Numbered from the stretch's first letter, positions 13,994 to 26,635 are shown. The stretch: DNA of 64,000 nt from Rhipicephalus microplus (GCF_043290135.1 NC_134700.1:238562088-238626087); one strand, 5' to 3'. Numbers and translations: made by a program. The notes: generated from the sequence alone by a model not told the origin.

Positions 13994-15769
13994 AACTTAT
14001 TATGAGCGGGCAGCTGATTAATTGTCCCTCTTATACAACCTAAACACACCAAGTCTGCCAGTACGAGACCCTCGTTCAATGAAATAAGGGAGAGAAGTGT
14101 ATACCTAAGGGCTCGTTTTTCCGTGTTTTTAACACAATAATAATGAGATATAACAGACAGTAATGCCAAGGAATGTACAGGGGAAGTTATTAACATTAAT
14201 GGAATGTAAATAAGAAGAAAGAAAAGTGGATGAAAAAATTACCAACTGTAAGCAGGAATCGAACCTACGACCTTCGAATTACGCGTTCGATGCTCTAACC
14301 ACTGAGCTATTACAGCGGCACTCCCTCCATCCACTTTTTTGGGTTTATCTGTGAATTTAGAAGTAGGAGCGACAGTCAGCGCCATCTATAAGCCAAACAA
14401 CGAGTGTGAAAACACTCTTATGCGCATGTTTGGCGTCACGTAGCACGTGAACTTATTATGAGCGGGCAGCTGATTAATTGTCCCTCTTATACAACCTAAA
14501 CACACCAAGTCTGCCAGTACGAGACCCTCGTTCAATGAAATAAGGGAGAGAAGTGTATACCTAAGGGCTCGTTTTTCCGTGTTTTTAACACAATAATAAT
14601 GAGATATAACAGACAGTAATGCCAAGGAATGTACAGGGGAAGTTATTAACATTAATGGAATGTAAATAAGAAGAAAGAAAAGTGGATGAAAAAATTACCA
14701 ACTGTAAGCAGGAATCGAACCTACGACCTTCGAATTACGCGTTCGATGCTCTAACCACTGAGCTATTACAGCGGCACTCCCTCCATCCACTTTTTTGGGT
14801 TTATCTGTGAATTTAGAAGTAGGAGCGACAGTCAGCGCCATCTATAAGCCAAACAACGAGTGTGAAAACACTCTTATGCGCATGTTTGGCGTCACGTAGC
14901 ACGTGAACTTATTATGAGCGGGCAGCTGATTAATTGTCCCTCTTATACAACCTAAACACACCAAGTCTGCCAGTACGAGACCCTCGTTCAATGAAATAAG
15001 GGAGAGAAGTGTATACCTAAGGGCTCGTTTTTCCGTGTTTTTAACACAATAATAATGAGATATAACAGACAGTAATGCCAAGGAATGTACAGGGGAAGTT
15101 ATTAACATTAATGGAATGTAAATAAGAAGAAAGAAAAGTGGATGAAAAAATTACCAACTGTAAGCAGGAATCGAACCTACGACCTTCGAATTACGCGTTC
15201 GATGCTCTAACCACTGAGCTATTACAGCGGCACTCCCTCCATCCACTTTTTTGGGTTTATCTGTGAATTTAGAAGTAGGAGCGACAGTCAGCGCCATCTA
15301 TAAGCCAAACAACGAGTGTGAAAACACTCTTATGCGCATGTTTGGCGTCACGTAGCACGTGAACTTATTATGAGCGGGCAGCTGATTAATTGTCCCTCTT
15401 ATACAACCTAAACACACCAAGTCTGCCAGTACGAGACCCTCGTTCAATGAAATAAGGGAGAGAAGTGTATACCTAAGGGCTCGTTTTTCCGTGTTTTTAA
15501 CACAATAATAATGAGATATAACAGACAGTAATGCCAAGGAATGTACAGGGGAAGTTATTAACATTAATGGAATGTAAATAAGAAGAAAGAAAAGTGGATG
15601 AAAAAATTACCAACTGTAAGCAGGAATCGAACCTACGACCTTCGAATTACGCGTTCGATGCTCTAACCACTGAGCTATTACAGCGGCACTCCCTCCATCC
15701 ACTTTTTTGGGTTTATCTGTGAATTTAGAAGTAGGAGCGACAGTCAGCGCCATCTATAAGCCAAACAAC

Positions 15770-15830
15770 GAGTGTGAAAACAGTTCACGTGCTACGTGAC
15801 GCCAAACATGCGCATAAGAGTGTTTTCACA
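15770..15830. repeat. Inversion junction between the two array arms
   Basis: The minus-strand arm runs up to GAGTGTGAAAACA at 15781. From 15782 the unit continues on the plus strand with GTTCACGTGCTACGTGACG. The break is not at a unit end. It lies near the short hairpin GAGTGT-TTTC-ACACTC and the CACGTG-rich imperfect palindrome of the unit. Confidence 0.93.
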
Positions 15831-15918
15831 CTCGTTGTTTGGCTTATAGATGGCGCTGACTGTCGCTCCTACTTCTAAATTCACAGATAAACCCAAAAAA
15901 GTGGATGGAGGGAGTGCC

Positions 15919-15990
15919 GCTGTAATAGCTCAGTGGTTAGAGCATCGAACGCGTAATTCGAAGGTCGTAGGTTCGATTCCTGCTTACAGT
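15919..15990 (+). tRNA. tRNA-like gene, anticodon-position triplet CGT; first of 14 plus-strand copies
   Basis: This has the same 72-nt cloverleaf as the minus-strand copies, with intact internal A and B boxes. A run of six T follows at 15997-16002, only 6 nt past the acceptor stem, as expected of an RNA polymerase III terminator. A transcript would be about 80-85 nt and would not include the rest of the unit. No CCA is encoded, which is normal for eukaryotes. G at position 33 argues against a working tRNA-Thr. Confidence 0.7.
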
Positions 15991-15996
15991 TGGTAA

Positions 15997-16002
15997 TTTT
16001 TT
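15997..16002 (+). terminator. T6 run, putative Pol III terminator (repeated in every array unit)
   Basis: Six consecutive T follow the tRNA-like sequence by 6 nt, and the same arrangement occurs in all 34 units (as A6 on the minus-strand arm). RNA polymerase III stops at runs of four or more T. Confidence 0.65.
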
Positions 16003-19000
16003 CATCCACTTTTCTTTCTTCTTATTTACATTCCATTAATGTTAATAACTTCCCCTGTACATTCCTTGGCATTACTGTCTGTTATATCTCATTATTATTG
16101 TGTTAAAAACACGGAAAAACGAGCCCTTAGGTATACACTTCTCTCCCTTATTTCATTGAACGAGGGTCTCGTACTGGCAGACTTGGTGTGTTTAGGTTGT
16201 ATAAGAGGGACAATTAATCAGCTGCCCGCTCATAATAAGTTCACGTGCTACGTGACGCCAAACATGCGCATAAGAGTGTTTTCACACTCGTTGTTTGGCT
16301 TATAGATGGCGCTGACTGTCGCTCCTACTTCTAAATTCACAGATAAACCCAAAAAAGTGGATGGAGGGAGTGCCGCTGTAATAGCTCAGTGGTTAGAGCA
16401 TCGAACGCGTAATTCGAAGGTCGTAGGTTCGATTCCTGCTTACAGTTGGTAATTTTTTCATCCACTTTTCTTTCTTCTTATTTACATTCCATTAATGTTA
16501 ATAACTTCCCCTGTACATTCCTTGGCATTACTGTCTGTTATATCTCATTATTATTGTGTTAAAAACACGGAAAAACGAGCCCTTAGGTATACACTTCTCT
16601 CCCTTATTTCATTGAACGAGGGTCTCGTACTGGCAGACTTGGTGTGTTTAGGTTGTATAAGAGGGACAATTAATCAGCTGCCCGCTCATAATAAGTTCAC
16701 GTGCTACGTGACGCCAAACATGCGCATAAGAGTGTTTTCACACTCGTTGTTTGGCTTATAGATGGCGCTGACTGTCGCTCCTACTTCTAAATTCACAGAT
16801 AAACCCAAAAAAGTGGATGGAGGGAGTGCCGCTGTAATAGCTCAGTGGTTAGAGCATCGAACGCGTAATTCGAAGGTCGTAGGTTCGATTCCTGCTTACA
16901 GTTGGTAATTTTTTCATCCACTTTTCTTTCTTCTTATTTACATTCCATTAATGTTAATAACTTCCCCTGTACATTCCTTGGCATTACTGTCTGTTATATC
17001 TCATTATTATTGTGTTAAAAACACGGAAAAACGAGCCCTTAGGTATACACTTCTCTCCCTTATTTCATTGAACGAGGGTCTCGTACTGGCAGACTTGGTG
17101 TGTTTAGGTTGTATAAGAGGGACAATTAATCAGCTGCCCGCTCATAATAAGTTCACGTGCTACGTGACGCCAAACATGCGCATAAGAGTGTTTTCACACT
17201 CGTTGTTTGGCTTATAGATGGCGCTGACTGTCGCTCCTACTTCTAAATTCACAGATAAACCCAAAAAAGTGGATGGAGGGAGTGCCGCTGTAATAGCTCA
17301 GTGGTTAGAGCATCGAACGCGTAATTCGAAGGTCGTAGGTTCGATTCCTGCTTACAGTTGGTAATTTTTTCATCCACTTTTCTTTCTTCTTATTTACATT
17401 CCATTAATGTTAATAACTTCCCCTGTACATTCCTTGGCATTACTGTCTGTTATATCTCATTATTATTGTGTTAAAAACACGGAAAAACGAGCCCTTAGGT
17501 ATACACTTCTCTCCCTTATTTCATTGAACGAGGGTCTCGTACTGGCAGACTTGGTGTGTTTAGGTTGTATAAGAGGGACAATTAATCAGCTGCCCGCTCA
17601 TAATAAGTTCACGTGCTACGTGACGCCAAACATGCGCATAAGAGTGTTTTCACACTCGTTGTTTGGCTTATAGATGGCGCTGACTGTCGCTCCTACTTCT
17701 AAATTCACAGATAAACCCAAAAAAGTGGATGGAGGGAGTGCCGCTGTAATAGCTCAGTGGTTAGAGCATCGAACGCGTAATTCGAAGGTCGTAGGTTCGA
17801 TTCCTGCTTACAGTTGGTAATTTTTTCATCCACTTTTCTTTCTTCTTATTTACATTCCATTAATGTTAATAACTTCCCCTGTACATTCCTTGGCATTACT
17901 GTCTGTTATATCTCATTATTATTGTGTTAAAAACACGGAAAAACGAGCCCTTAGGTATACACTTCTCTCCCTTATTTCATTGAACGAGGGTCTCGTACTG
18001 GCAGACTTGGTGTGTTTAGGTTGTATAAGAGGGACAATTAATCAGCTGCCCGCTCATAATAAGTTCACGTGCTACGTGACGCCAAACATGCGCATAAGAG
18101 TGTTTTCACACTCGTTGTTTGGCTTATAGATGGCGCTGACTGTCGCTCCTACTTCTAAATTCACAGATAAACCCAAAAAAGTGGATGGAGGGAGTGCCGC
18201 TGTAATAGCTCAGTGGTTAGAGCATCGAACGCGTAATTCGAAGGTCGTAGGTTCGATTCCTGCTTACAGTTGGTAATTTTTTCATCCACTTTTCTTTCTT
18301 CTTATTTACATTCCATTAATGTTAATAACTTCCCCTGTACATTCCTTGGCATTACTGTCTGTTATATCTCATTATTATTGTGTTAAAAACACGGAAAAAC
18401 GAGCCCTTAGGTATACACTTCTCTCCCTTATTTCATTGAACGAGGGTCTCGTACTGGCAGACTTGGTGTGTTTAGGTTGTATAAGAGGGACAATTAATCA
18501 GCTGCCCGCTCATAATAAGTTCACGTGCTACGTGACGCCAAACATGCGCATAAGAGTGTTTTCACACTCGTTGTTTGGCTTATAGATGGCGCTGACTGTC
18601 GCTCCTACTTCTAAATTCACAGATAAACCCAAAAAAGTGGATGGAGGGAGTGCCGCTGTAATAGCTCAGTGGTTAGAGCATCGAACGCGTAATTCGAAGG
18701 TCGTAGGTTCGATTCCTGCTTACAGTTGGTAATTTTTTCATCCACTTTTCTTTCTTCTTATTTACATTCCATTAATGTTAATAACTTCCCCTGTACATTC
18801 CTTGGCATTACTGTCTGTTATATCTCATTATTATTGTGTTAAAAACACGGAAAAACGAGCCCTTAGGTATACACTTCTCTCCCTTATTTCATTGAACGAG
18901 GGTCTCGTACTGGCAGACTTGGTGTGTTTAGGTTGTATAAGAGGGACAATTAATCAGCTGCCCGCTCATAATAAGTTCACGTGCTACGTGACGCCAAACA

Positions 19001-22000
19001 TGCGCATAAGAGTGTTTTCACACTCGTTGTTTGGCTTATAGATGGCGCTGACTGTCGCTCCTACTTCTAAATTCACAGATAAACCCAAAAAAGTGGATGG
19101 AGGGAGTGCCGCTGTAATAGCTCAGTGGTTAGAGCATCGAACGCGTAATTCGAAGGTCGTAGGTTCGATTCCTGCTTACAGTTGGTAATTTTTTCATCCA
19201 CTTTTCTTTCTTCTTATTTACATTCCATTAATGTTAATAACTTCCCCTGTACATTCCTTGGCATTACTGTCTGTTATATCTCATTATTATTGTGTTAAAA
19301 ACACGGAAAAACGAGCCCTTAGGTATACACTTCTCTCCCTTATTTCATTGAACGAGGGTCTCGTACTGGCAGACTTGGTGTGTTTAGGTTGTATAAGAGG
19401 GACAATTAATCAGCTGCCCGCTCATAATAAGTTCACGTGCTACGTGACGCCAAACATGCGCATAAGAGTGTTTTCACACTCGTTGTTTGGCTTATAGATG
19501 GCGCTGACTGTCGCTCCTACTTCTAAATTCACAGATAAACCCAAAAAAGTGGATGGAGGGAGTGCCGCTGTAATAGCTCAGTGGTTAGAGCATCGAACGC
19601 GTAATTCGAAGGTCGTAGGTTCGATTCCTGCTTACAGTTGGTAATTTTTTCATCCACTTTTCTTTCTTCTTATTTACATTCCATTAATGTTAATAACTTC
19701 CCCTGTACATTCCTTGGCATTACTGTCTGTTATATCTCATTATTATTGTGTTAAAAACACGGAAAAACGAGCCCTTAGGTATACACTTCTCTCCCTTATT
19801 TCATTGAACGAGGGTCTCGTACTGGCAGACTTGGTGTGTTTAGGTTGTATAAGAGGGACAATTAATCAGCTGCCCGCTCATAATAAGTTCACGTGCTACG
19901 TGACGCCAAACATGCGCATAAGAGTGTTTTCACACTCGTTGTTTGGCTTATAGATGGCGCTGACTGTCGCTCCTACTTCTAAATTCACAGATAAACCCAA
20001 AAAAGTGGATGGAGGGAGTGCCGCTGTAATAGCTCAGTGGTTAGAGCATCGAACGCGTAATTCGAAGGTCGTAGGTTCGATTCCTGCTTACAGTTGGTAA
20101 TTTTTTCATCCACTTTTCTTTCTTCTTATTTACATTCCATTAATGTTAATAACTTCCCCTGTACATTCCTTGGCATTACTGTCTGTTATATCTCATTATT
20201 ATTGTGTTAAAAACACGGAAAAACGAGCCCTTAGGTATACACTTCTCTCCCTTATTTCATTGAACGAGGGTCTCGTACTGGCAGACTTGGTGTGTTTAGG
20301 TTGTATAAGAGGGACAATTAATCAGCTGCCCGCTCATAATAAGTTCACGTGCTACGTGACGCCAAACATGCGCATAAGAGTGTTTTCACACTCGTTGTTT
20401 GGCTTATAGATGGCGCTGACTGTCGCTCCTACTTCTAAATTCACAGATAAACCCAAAAAAGTGGATGGAGGGAGTGCCGCTGTAATAGCTCAGTGGTTAG
20501 AGCATCGAACGCGTAATTCGAAGGTCGTAGGTTCGATTCCTGCTTACAGTTGGTAATTTTTTCATCCACTTTTCTTTCTTCTTATTTACATTCCATTAAT
20601 GTTAATAACTTCCCCTGTACATTCCTTGGCATTACTGTCTGTTATATCTCATTATTATTGTGTTAAAAACACGGAAAAACGAGCCCTTAGGTATACACTT
20701 CTCTCCCTTATTTCATTGAACGAGGGTCTCGTACTGGCAGACTTGGTGTGTTTAGGTTGTATAAGAGGGACAATTAATCAGCTGCCCGCTCATAATAAGT
20801 TCACGTGCTACGTGACGCCAAACATGCGCATAAGAGTGTTTTCACACTCGTTGTTTGGCTTATAGATGGCGCTGACTGTCGCTCCTACTTCTAAATTCAC
20901 AGATAAACCCAAAAAAGTGGATGGAGGGAGTGCCGCTGTAATAGCTCAGTGGTTAGAGCATCGAACGCGTAATTCGAAGGTCGTAGGTTCGATTCCTGCT
21001 TACAGTTGGTAATTTTTTCATCCACTTTTCTTTCTTCTTATTTACATTCCATTAATGTTAATAACTTCCCCTGTACATTCCTTGGCATTACTGTCTGTTA
21101 TATCTCATTATTATTGTGTTAAAAACACGGAAAAACGAGCCCTTAGGTATACACTTCTCTCCCTTATTTCATTGAACGAGGGTCTCGTACTGGCAGACTT
21201 GGTGTGTTTAGGTTGTATAAGAGGGACAATTAATCAGCTGCCCGCTCATAATAAGTTCACGTGCTACGTGACGCCAAACATGCGCATAAGAGTGTTTTCA
21301 CACTCGTTGTTTGGCTTATAGATGGCGCTGACTGTCGCTCCTACTTCTAAATTCACAGATAAACCCAAAAAAGTGGATGGAGGGAGTGCCGCTGTAATAG
21401 CTCAGTGGTTAGAGCATCGAACGCGTAATTCGAAGGTCGTAGGTTCGATTCCTGCTTACAGTTGGTAATTTTTTCATCCACTTTTCTTTCTTCTTATTTA
21501 CATTCCATTAATGTTAATAACTTCCCCTGTACATTCCTTGGCATTACTGTCTGTTATATCTCATTATTATTGTGTTAAAAACACGGAAAAACGAGCCCTT
21601 AGGTATACACTTCTCTCCCTTATTTCATTGAACGAGGGTCTCGTACTGGCAGACTTGGTGTGTTTAGGTTGTATAAGAGGGACAATTAATCAGCTGCCCG
21701 CTCATAATAAGTTCACGTGCTACGTGACGCCAAACATGCGCATAAGAGTGTTTTCACACTCGTTGTTTGGCTTATAGATGGCGCTGACTGTCGCTCCTAC
21801 TTCTAAATTCACAGATAAACCCAAAAAAGTGGATGGAGGGAGTGCCGCTGTAATAGCTCAGTGGTTAGAGCATCGAACGCGTAATTCGAAGGTCGTAGGT
21901 TCGATTCCTGCTTACAGTTGGTAATTTTTTCATCCACTTTTCTTTCTTCTTATTTACATTCCATTAATGTTAATAACTTCCCCTGTACATTCCTTGGCAT

Positions 22001-22014
22001 TACTGTCTGTTATA

Positions 22015-22017
<3 letters not shown>

Positions 22018-22066
<49 letters not shown>
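22018..22066. repeat. (AT)n microsatellite, right boundary of the tRNA-like array
   Basis: This pure AT tract directly follows the truncated last unit (TATATCTCAT). The sequence beyond it is unrelated to the unit. Confidence 0.97.
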
Positions 22067-22069
<3 letters not shown>

Positions 22070-25000
22070 AGCTTCTTGCAAAGTAAAAGACACAATTTAT
22101 TTACATACCTACAGTGGCTTCAAAAAAGAAAACACAGGCGCGCCTTAACATGGCAAGAGAGAAACCGATGTGCGATTCTTGTCATGCACTATTGCCAACA
22201 GCAAACAAGAAAACTCCCAGGATTCCTTGTGCATTCACTTAAGACGACTCGAGCGAGAAAGTCATCTTCTTTTTCCTCCCAGCAGACGCATTGATTCTGC
22301 CCCACCATTCTTCGAAAGCTTTCTGCTCCTAACGGGCTCTCGTACAGCCTCTGAGATCAGAGGCACCTCACCTGGTTTTGCGTTTGCCTCCGTGATCAGA
22401 ACCACCATGATCGAAACCACCGAGCTACGATTTGATGTTATGACGTCTTGATGACGCCATGATGACCTCACAAAACTTTGTTTTGACCCAATTGAGGCTT
22501 CATATAGTGACGTCATTTCTTGATGATCATTTTTTGCGTCACTCGTTGCCGAAGCCGCGGGACGCAAGGCCGACGCGAGGCGCCAATAACAGCTTTCCTG
22601 TTTGATGCAGCCTCTAAGGCGTTCGCCTTAAAATATAGAAGATTGCGTGTATAGTCTCGCTTTCTTGTGCGACCCGGACCGCGTATGGCAGGTACGCCGA
22701 CGAACGTACCTTGCAGCGCACTCGCATGCATCATGGAGTCCCGCGTTTTTCAGTCGGAGAGGTGTCCATGCAGGTTGTAACAGTATGCTCAAAAGATATA
22801 CACCTGTCCCACAATGCATGTTTTCAGGAGACACATGCATGGAACACTTCTTCTGCATTATCAGCCTGCCCACGATCTCTTCAAAAGGATAAGTTGCAGT
22901 GCGAGAACGTGTGCTCCGCGACTTCCTACACACAATCATCCATCGTAGGTTGCGCCCAATTATCCGAGCATTTGAGATTTTCAGTTTTAACTCTAGAGCT
23001 AGCATTGTACTAAACAGCTTCGCATCTCCTGGATAAGTTTCTTCAAACATATGCTGGCATAATGAATATATTCGTCAATAAATGGAAATAAATGCTATAT
23101 GTACAATTGTAGTTAATTAATGAACAAACAGCTCCCATGGCAGGAGTTTCTAAATTAGATGATTTCAGAAGACTTGTCATGAAGTGGGGAAACATAACTC
23201 TAAAGTAATTGTCAAAATAACACGTTCCCTGTATATATAGTTGCATGAACGTGTTAGCATACGGAACTGCCGTACGAAGTTGCATTTTTTATGAATTTTC
23301 ATCGTACCATTTGATGGCGTATTTATTACAATAGCAGGCTACAGGCAATATAACAGAAAATTACTTCTCTAGAGTCTCTCTGTATTTATTATAGACTGGG
23401 GAACTCGATCACGCACCCGTAGGAAAAGCGTGCCTCGCATGGCTACAGCAAAGCGATTTTGAATATCGCTCGCTTAACTGCTTAACTAAAATAAAGAATA
23501 GTTTTGTGGTGGCTTTGAATAGATACAAGCTCCGACTGATATGTGTTTTCGGCTGACAACAACGAGATGCACTAGAGCATCACAAAGGATTGCCAGTTAT
23601 TCCCATAAGGATGGTGACAAATGTTCAGGTACCATAATAAATAAGAGTGTACCGCTGAAAGCACAGAAAAAGGTCCGTCAGCATACGGCAGGAGAATAAT
23701 TTAAAATTCAAATGCAAATTCCTTCGTACTTGAAGAATCGGTGCAGTGAGTCCTGCAGAATGAGGAGAAAAGAAGGGTGCTCTAATCAGCGTGTCGTAAC
23801 ACGGTGCAAATGGCGAAGAGAGTATGGGTTCAAATTAGCACCAAACTTATTGGAACCCGATTTTCTCCATTTCGGACCAAACGACGTCTGTCGGACCTAC
23901 TTGGCAGGCCAGAAAGTCGAACAAACGAAAAAAGCCCGTAAAGGAAACGGTAAACCAACGCCCAACCAGTTCGCGCGACAGAGTCCTCGAAGTAAGGTCC
24001 CCAGAGTCGAGAAACCTATACGCTATGGAAGCAACGACGTATCTTTGTTCCTTCGTTCCTTTGTTTCTCGTTTAGCTTTTTCACGAGAGCTATCGGCAAT
24101 GGCCGAGGATCGAAAAGCTACAAAGCTCGTCGCCGGCTTTCTTGATTGCCTTGTCGGAAACGAGTTTAATTGAAACTGGGAACCGGAGAGAATTGGATTA
24201 CTCTCTCTTTCTGCACGTCCATTCGTCAAGCTGACCTTCCACTGCTCCTACATTCTAGCATCTGTTTTCATTCTTTCTCGTTTTTTCGCTTAGACGAAGT
24301 TAGAATCGCCAAACGTTATTTATCGCCAGAGACGCTAATTACATCGTCGTTATGCTTTTATGGACTTTTTTATGACGTTTACGTGCTTGATAAATTGCGA
24401 TAGGATAGAGTGACTCGTGTTGCTGAAGGAATTAAGAAGCACTCTGCTCTTCATCCTCAATGAGCTCTTCGGCAGCGTATACTTTTTGACACATAATAAC
24501 TGGAAACAATAAAGTTAGCCTCCCTGACCTTTGGACTGACCCTTTAATTTTGTCGTTTTGTGCCTCAACGTACGAACTCAATTTTCTCTGTGTCCTCCAG
24601 CTAAGTGATGAAACTTATTTTGTTAGGTTTCCATGTATTAGTGTACACGCAGTGCTACACGCATTACTTAAGGCATTGCTCCTCACATGAAGCCACTACA
24701 AGTTGTGCCTTCATGTCCCGACTTGTCAGTCATGCGAGACGTGTTTTCTTCTGCCCCGAATTCGATACACACATTGCTACCTTAAGGACCTAATAAGGAA
24801 GTACTTTCTAGCTACTTAACGCTGAATTTGAAAGTTAGGTCTGAAGTGTCATATGAAATCCATCAGTAACTTCGTTTCCGTTCTGTTCTGTTCTGTTCTG
24901 TTTTAACTGTTTTGCTGTGGAGAGGTTGAGGTGCCTATTGCCTCGGCTACTCCATATCACAAAGTTCTGCAGCGAAAAATAAAATAATAATACAGAACTG

Positions 25001-25355
25001 TACCTAAAAATTAATAATATGGAAAAAAACACATAATAGGACACTGAAACCAGTTCAAATATCATGCCAATACACAGTTTTCTTCATGCAGTTCACACAG
25101 TCATAAACCACTTATACGCACACCCTACTAAGCCAATGTAAAATACATAAGTATTATTATTGCTCTGGTTTTCACGTGAGGTAAAAACGTCATTAATAAT
25201 AATTTTGCACAAAGGTAACAACGCAATGCAAGATGTAAAGGCCGGGAGCACAAGGGCAAAACCTTGCGTTGCATTGTTACTTCTTTTCGTAGCATGAACC
25301 AACTGGCCTAACATGCTTTCATGAAATCAACTGCATCATTTTCTCTTATTTTGTG
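22067..25355. other. Unrecognised sequence; possible old dispersed repeat at about 22370-22640
   Basis: No gene was recognised. The stretch around 22430-22640 contains repeated TGACGTCA-like and TGATGACG motifs and then GGCGTTCGCCTT. By general appearance it could be a dispersed tick repeat, but only one copy lies in this window. The 153-codon frame at 23712-24173 has no recognisable domain and no splice context, so I do not call it. Confidence 0.4.
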
Positions 25356-25619
25356 TAGAAACATTCATTGTCCCGCCAGCGTGGTTCAGCCACTAAGGTG
25401 CTCGGCTGCTAACCCGCAGGTCACGGGATCGAATCCCGGCTGCAGCGGCTGTATTTTTGATGAAGGCGACAATGCTGCAGGCCCGAGTGCTAAAATTGAG
25501 GGCACGTTAAAGAACCCGAGCTTGTCGAAATTTCCGGAGCTCCTATACGGCATCTCTCATACTCATATGGTGGTTTTGGGACGTTAAACTTCACATCTCT
25601 ACGATTAGAAACATTCATT
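25356..25619 (+). mobile_element. Ruka-like tRNA-derived SINE, full length, with 14-bp target-site duplication
   Basis: The element occupies 25370-25605. Its head is tRNA-like, with an A-box region GTGGTTCAGCCAC and a B box GGGATCGAATCCC. The conserved body follows, ending GGTTTTGGGACGTTAAAC. Identical TAGAAACATTCATT duplications flank it at 25356-25369 and 25606-25619, so it inserted by target-primed reverse transcription. Such SINEs depend on LINE machinery in trans. I recognise the family as like Ruka, described from Rhipicephalus. The name is from memory, not from a search. Confidence 0.9.
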
Positions 25620-26635
25620 TTCTGAAATTCTCATGGGGAAGCTTTTCATCGCGCTACAGAAATTGAAAATATTCTACTTCGTTGAGAACTGTTATTTTTG
25701 TCTTGCGCTATGACCGCGAAACGAGAAATAGGCCACATAGTTATTCGCCTGCCACCTGGAGAATTACTTAAATCACCGACATCGCTTCTTGAGGAGGCAG
25801 TGAACAAAAAAAGACTTCTGAAATTTTGTTAACGGGAGGCATAAATATCTTCTGCGCGTGTCTCATAAATACGCTCTGTTATTTGCTCAAACACCACGTG
25901 CTAATCTTTCGGGCAAATAATTGGCTAATTCTTCTCATCTGTAAAACAGGCCACCAAGTGCACCGTCAGCGACACGTGCGAAGGAACACTCGAAGGCTTG
26001 TCACTGCTTGTCAAAGCTCCTTGCATAAAACCGCCCTCATGCGGGGGGACCTTTTGGAGGCGGCAGCACTTCAGCCACCAGTCATCCATGGGCACGGAGG
26101 CTTAATTAACGAAGCACGAGTGTCCGCAGCCAGGCTATAGCCTCTTGCACGAGAACACTCCACACCGCGCCCAGTGCCTCCTGAAGGTTCCGAGATCGTG
26201 TGTGTGTGCTCCGCCCGTTGAGCTTCGTCTAAGGACCTACAAGCGTTGGTCGGCAGCCGATTTCTGCTTCGTAAGCTCATTTGAATACCAATATGCCTCG
26301 AGGCGATGATCGGCTCGCCGTTTGGCTACCAGGGAACGAAGGAGACCGGTGTTCGCACATCTCGGTCTTAGCACATGGGATAAGAAAAATATAAAAGAGA
26401 GCCAATTGACACTTTTTTTAGTCCTGACTTGCCCCGTGTACGACTTTGTTTAGGGACACGTTAACTCTCCTTTGAGATTGTTATACACTCGTTGAGGAGT
26501 CGTAGGACCTAAACAGGGGTTAACGCATCTCTTTAAAGAGAGTAGTCATACACGTGGCGAATGTGAACTCGTCGAACATACACCCTTTTTCTTTCTTTGA
26601 GCTCAGTAGTATTGCTTTAGCATTCGTTCAGCTGT
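25620..26635. other. Unrecognised sequence
   Basis: No gene, exon chain or repeat family was recognised. The frames at 25826-26140 and 26071-26280 are antiparallel and featureless. Confidence 0.4.

Larger units (their letters stand above)
6716..15781 (-). repeat. Left arm of inverted array: 20 tandem 456-bp units with tRNA-like genes
   Basis: Head-to-tail copies repeat every 456 bp on the minus strand. The 72-nt tRNA-like sequences start at 6883, 7339, 7795, 8251, 8707, 9163, 9619, 10075, 10531, 10987, 11443, 11932, 12388, 12844, 13300, 13756, 14245, 14701, 15157 and 15613. Two steps are 489 bp instead of 456 because a 33-bp insertion makes a perfect palindrome (11635-11680 and 13948-13993). 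The units are almost identical. The only substitutions I noticed are near 8102 (A to G) and near 13461 (G to T). Each unit also holds an 88-codon frame, which I do not regard as coding. Such identity implies very recent amplification or continuing homogenisation. Confidence 0.97.
15782..22020 (+). repeat. Right arm of inverted array: 14 tandem 456-bp units with tRNA-like genes
   Basis: Head-to-tail plus-strand copies have tRNA-like sequences starting at 15919, 16375, 16831, 17287, 17743, 18199, 18655, 19111, 19567, 20023, 20479, 20935, 21391 and 21847, each 72 nt. Spacing is 456 bp throughout. No length variants are seen in this arm, unlike the left arm. The last unit stops at TATATCTCAT and passes into an AT tract. 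Relative to the unit, this breakpoint is about 65 bp from the one at the left end of the array. Confidence 0.97.

Noticed and set aside
7024..21777. 88-codon open frame repeated in every array unit
   Set aside because: Its apparent conservation is only copy identity. In the diverged unit at about 36045-36180 the similarity lasts some 15 codons and is then lost through indels, and the frame overlaps the non-coding body of the repeat.
6716..22020. CRISPR-like or rRNA repeat array
   Set aside because: The repeat unit is 456 bp with no variable spacers, the context is eukaryotic, and no rRNA sequence is recognisable.
23712..24173. 153-codon open frame
   Set aside because: No recognisable domain, basic low-information composition, no supporting exon or neighbour.
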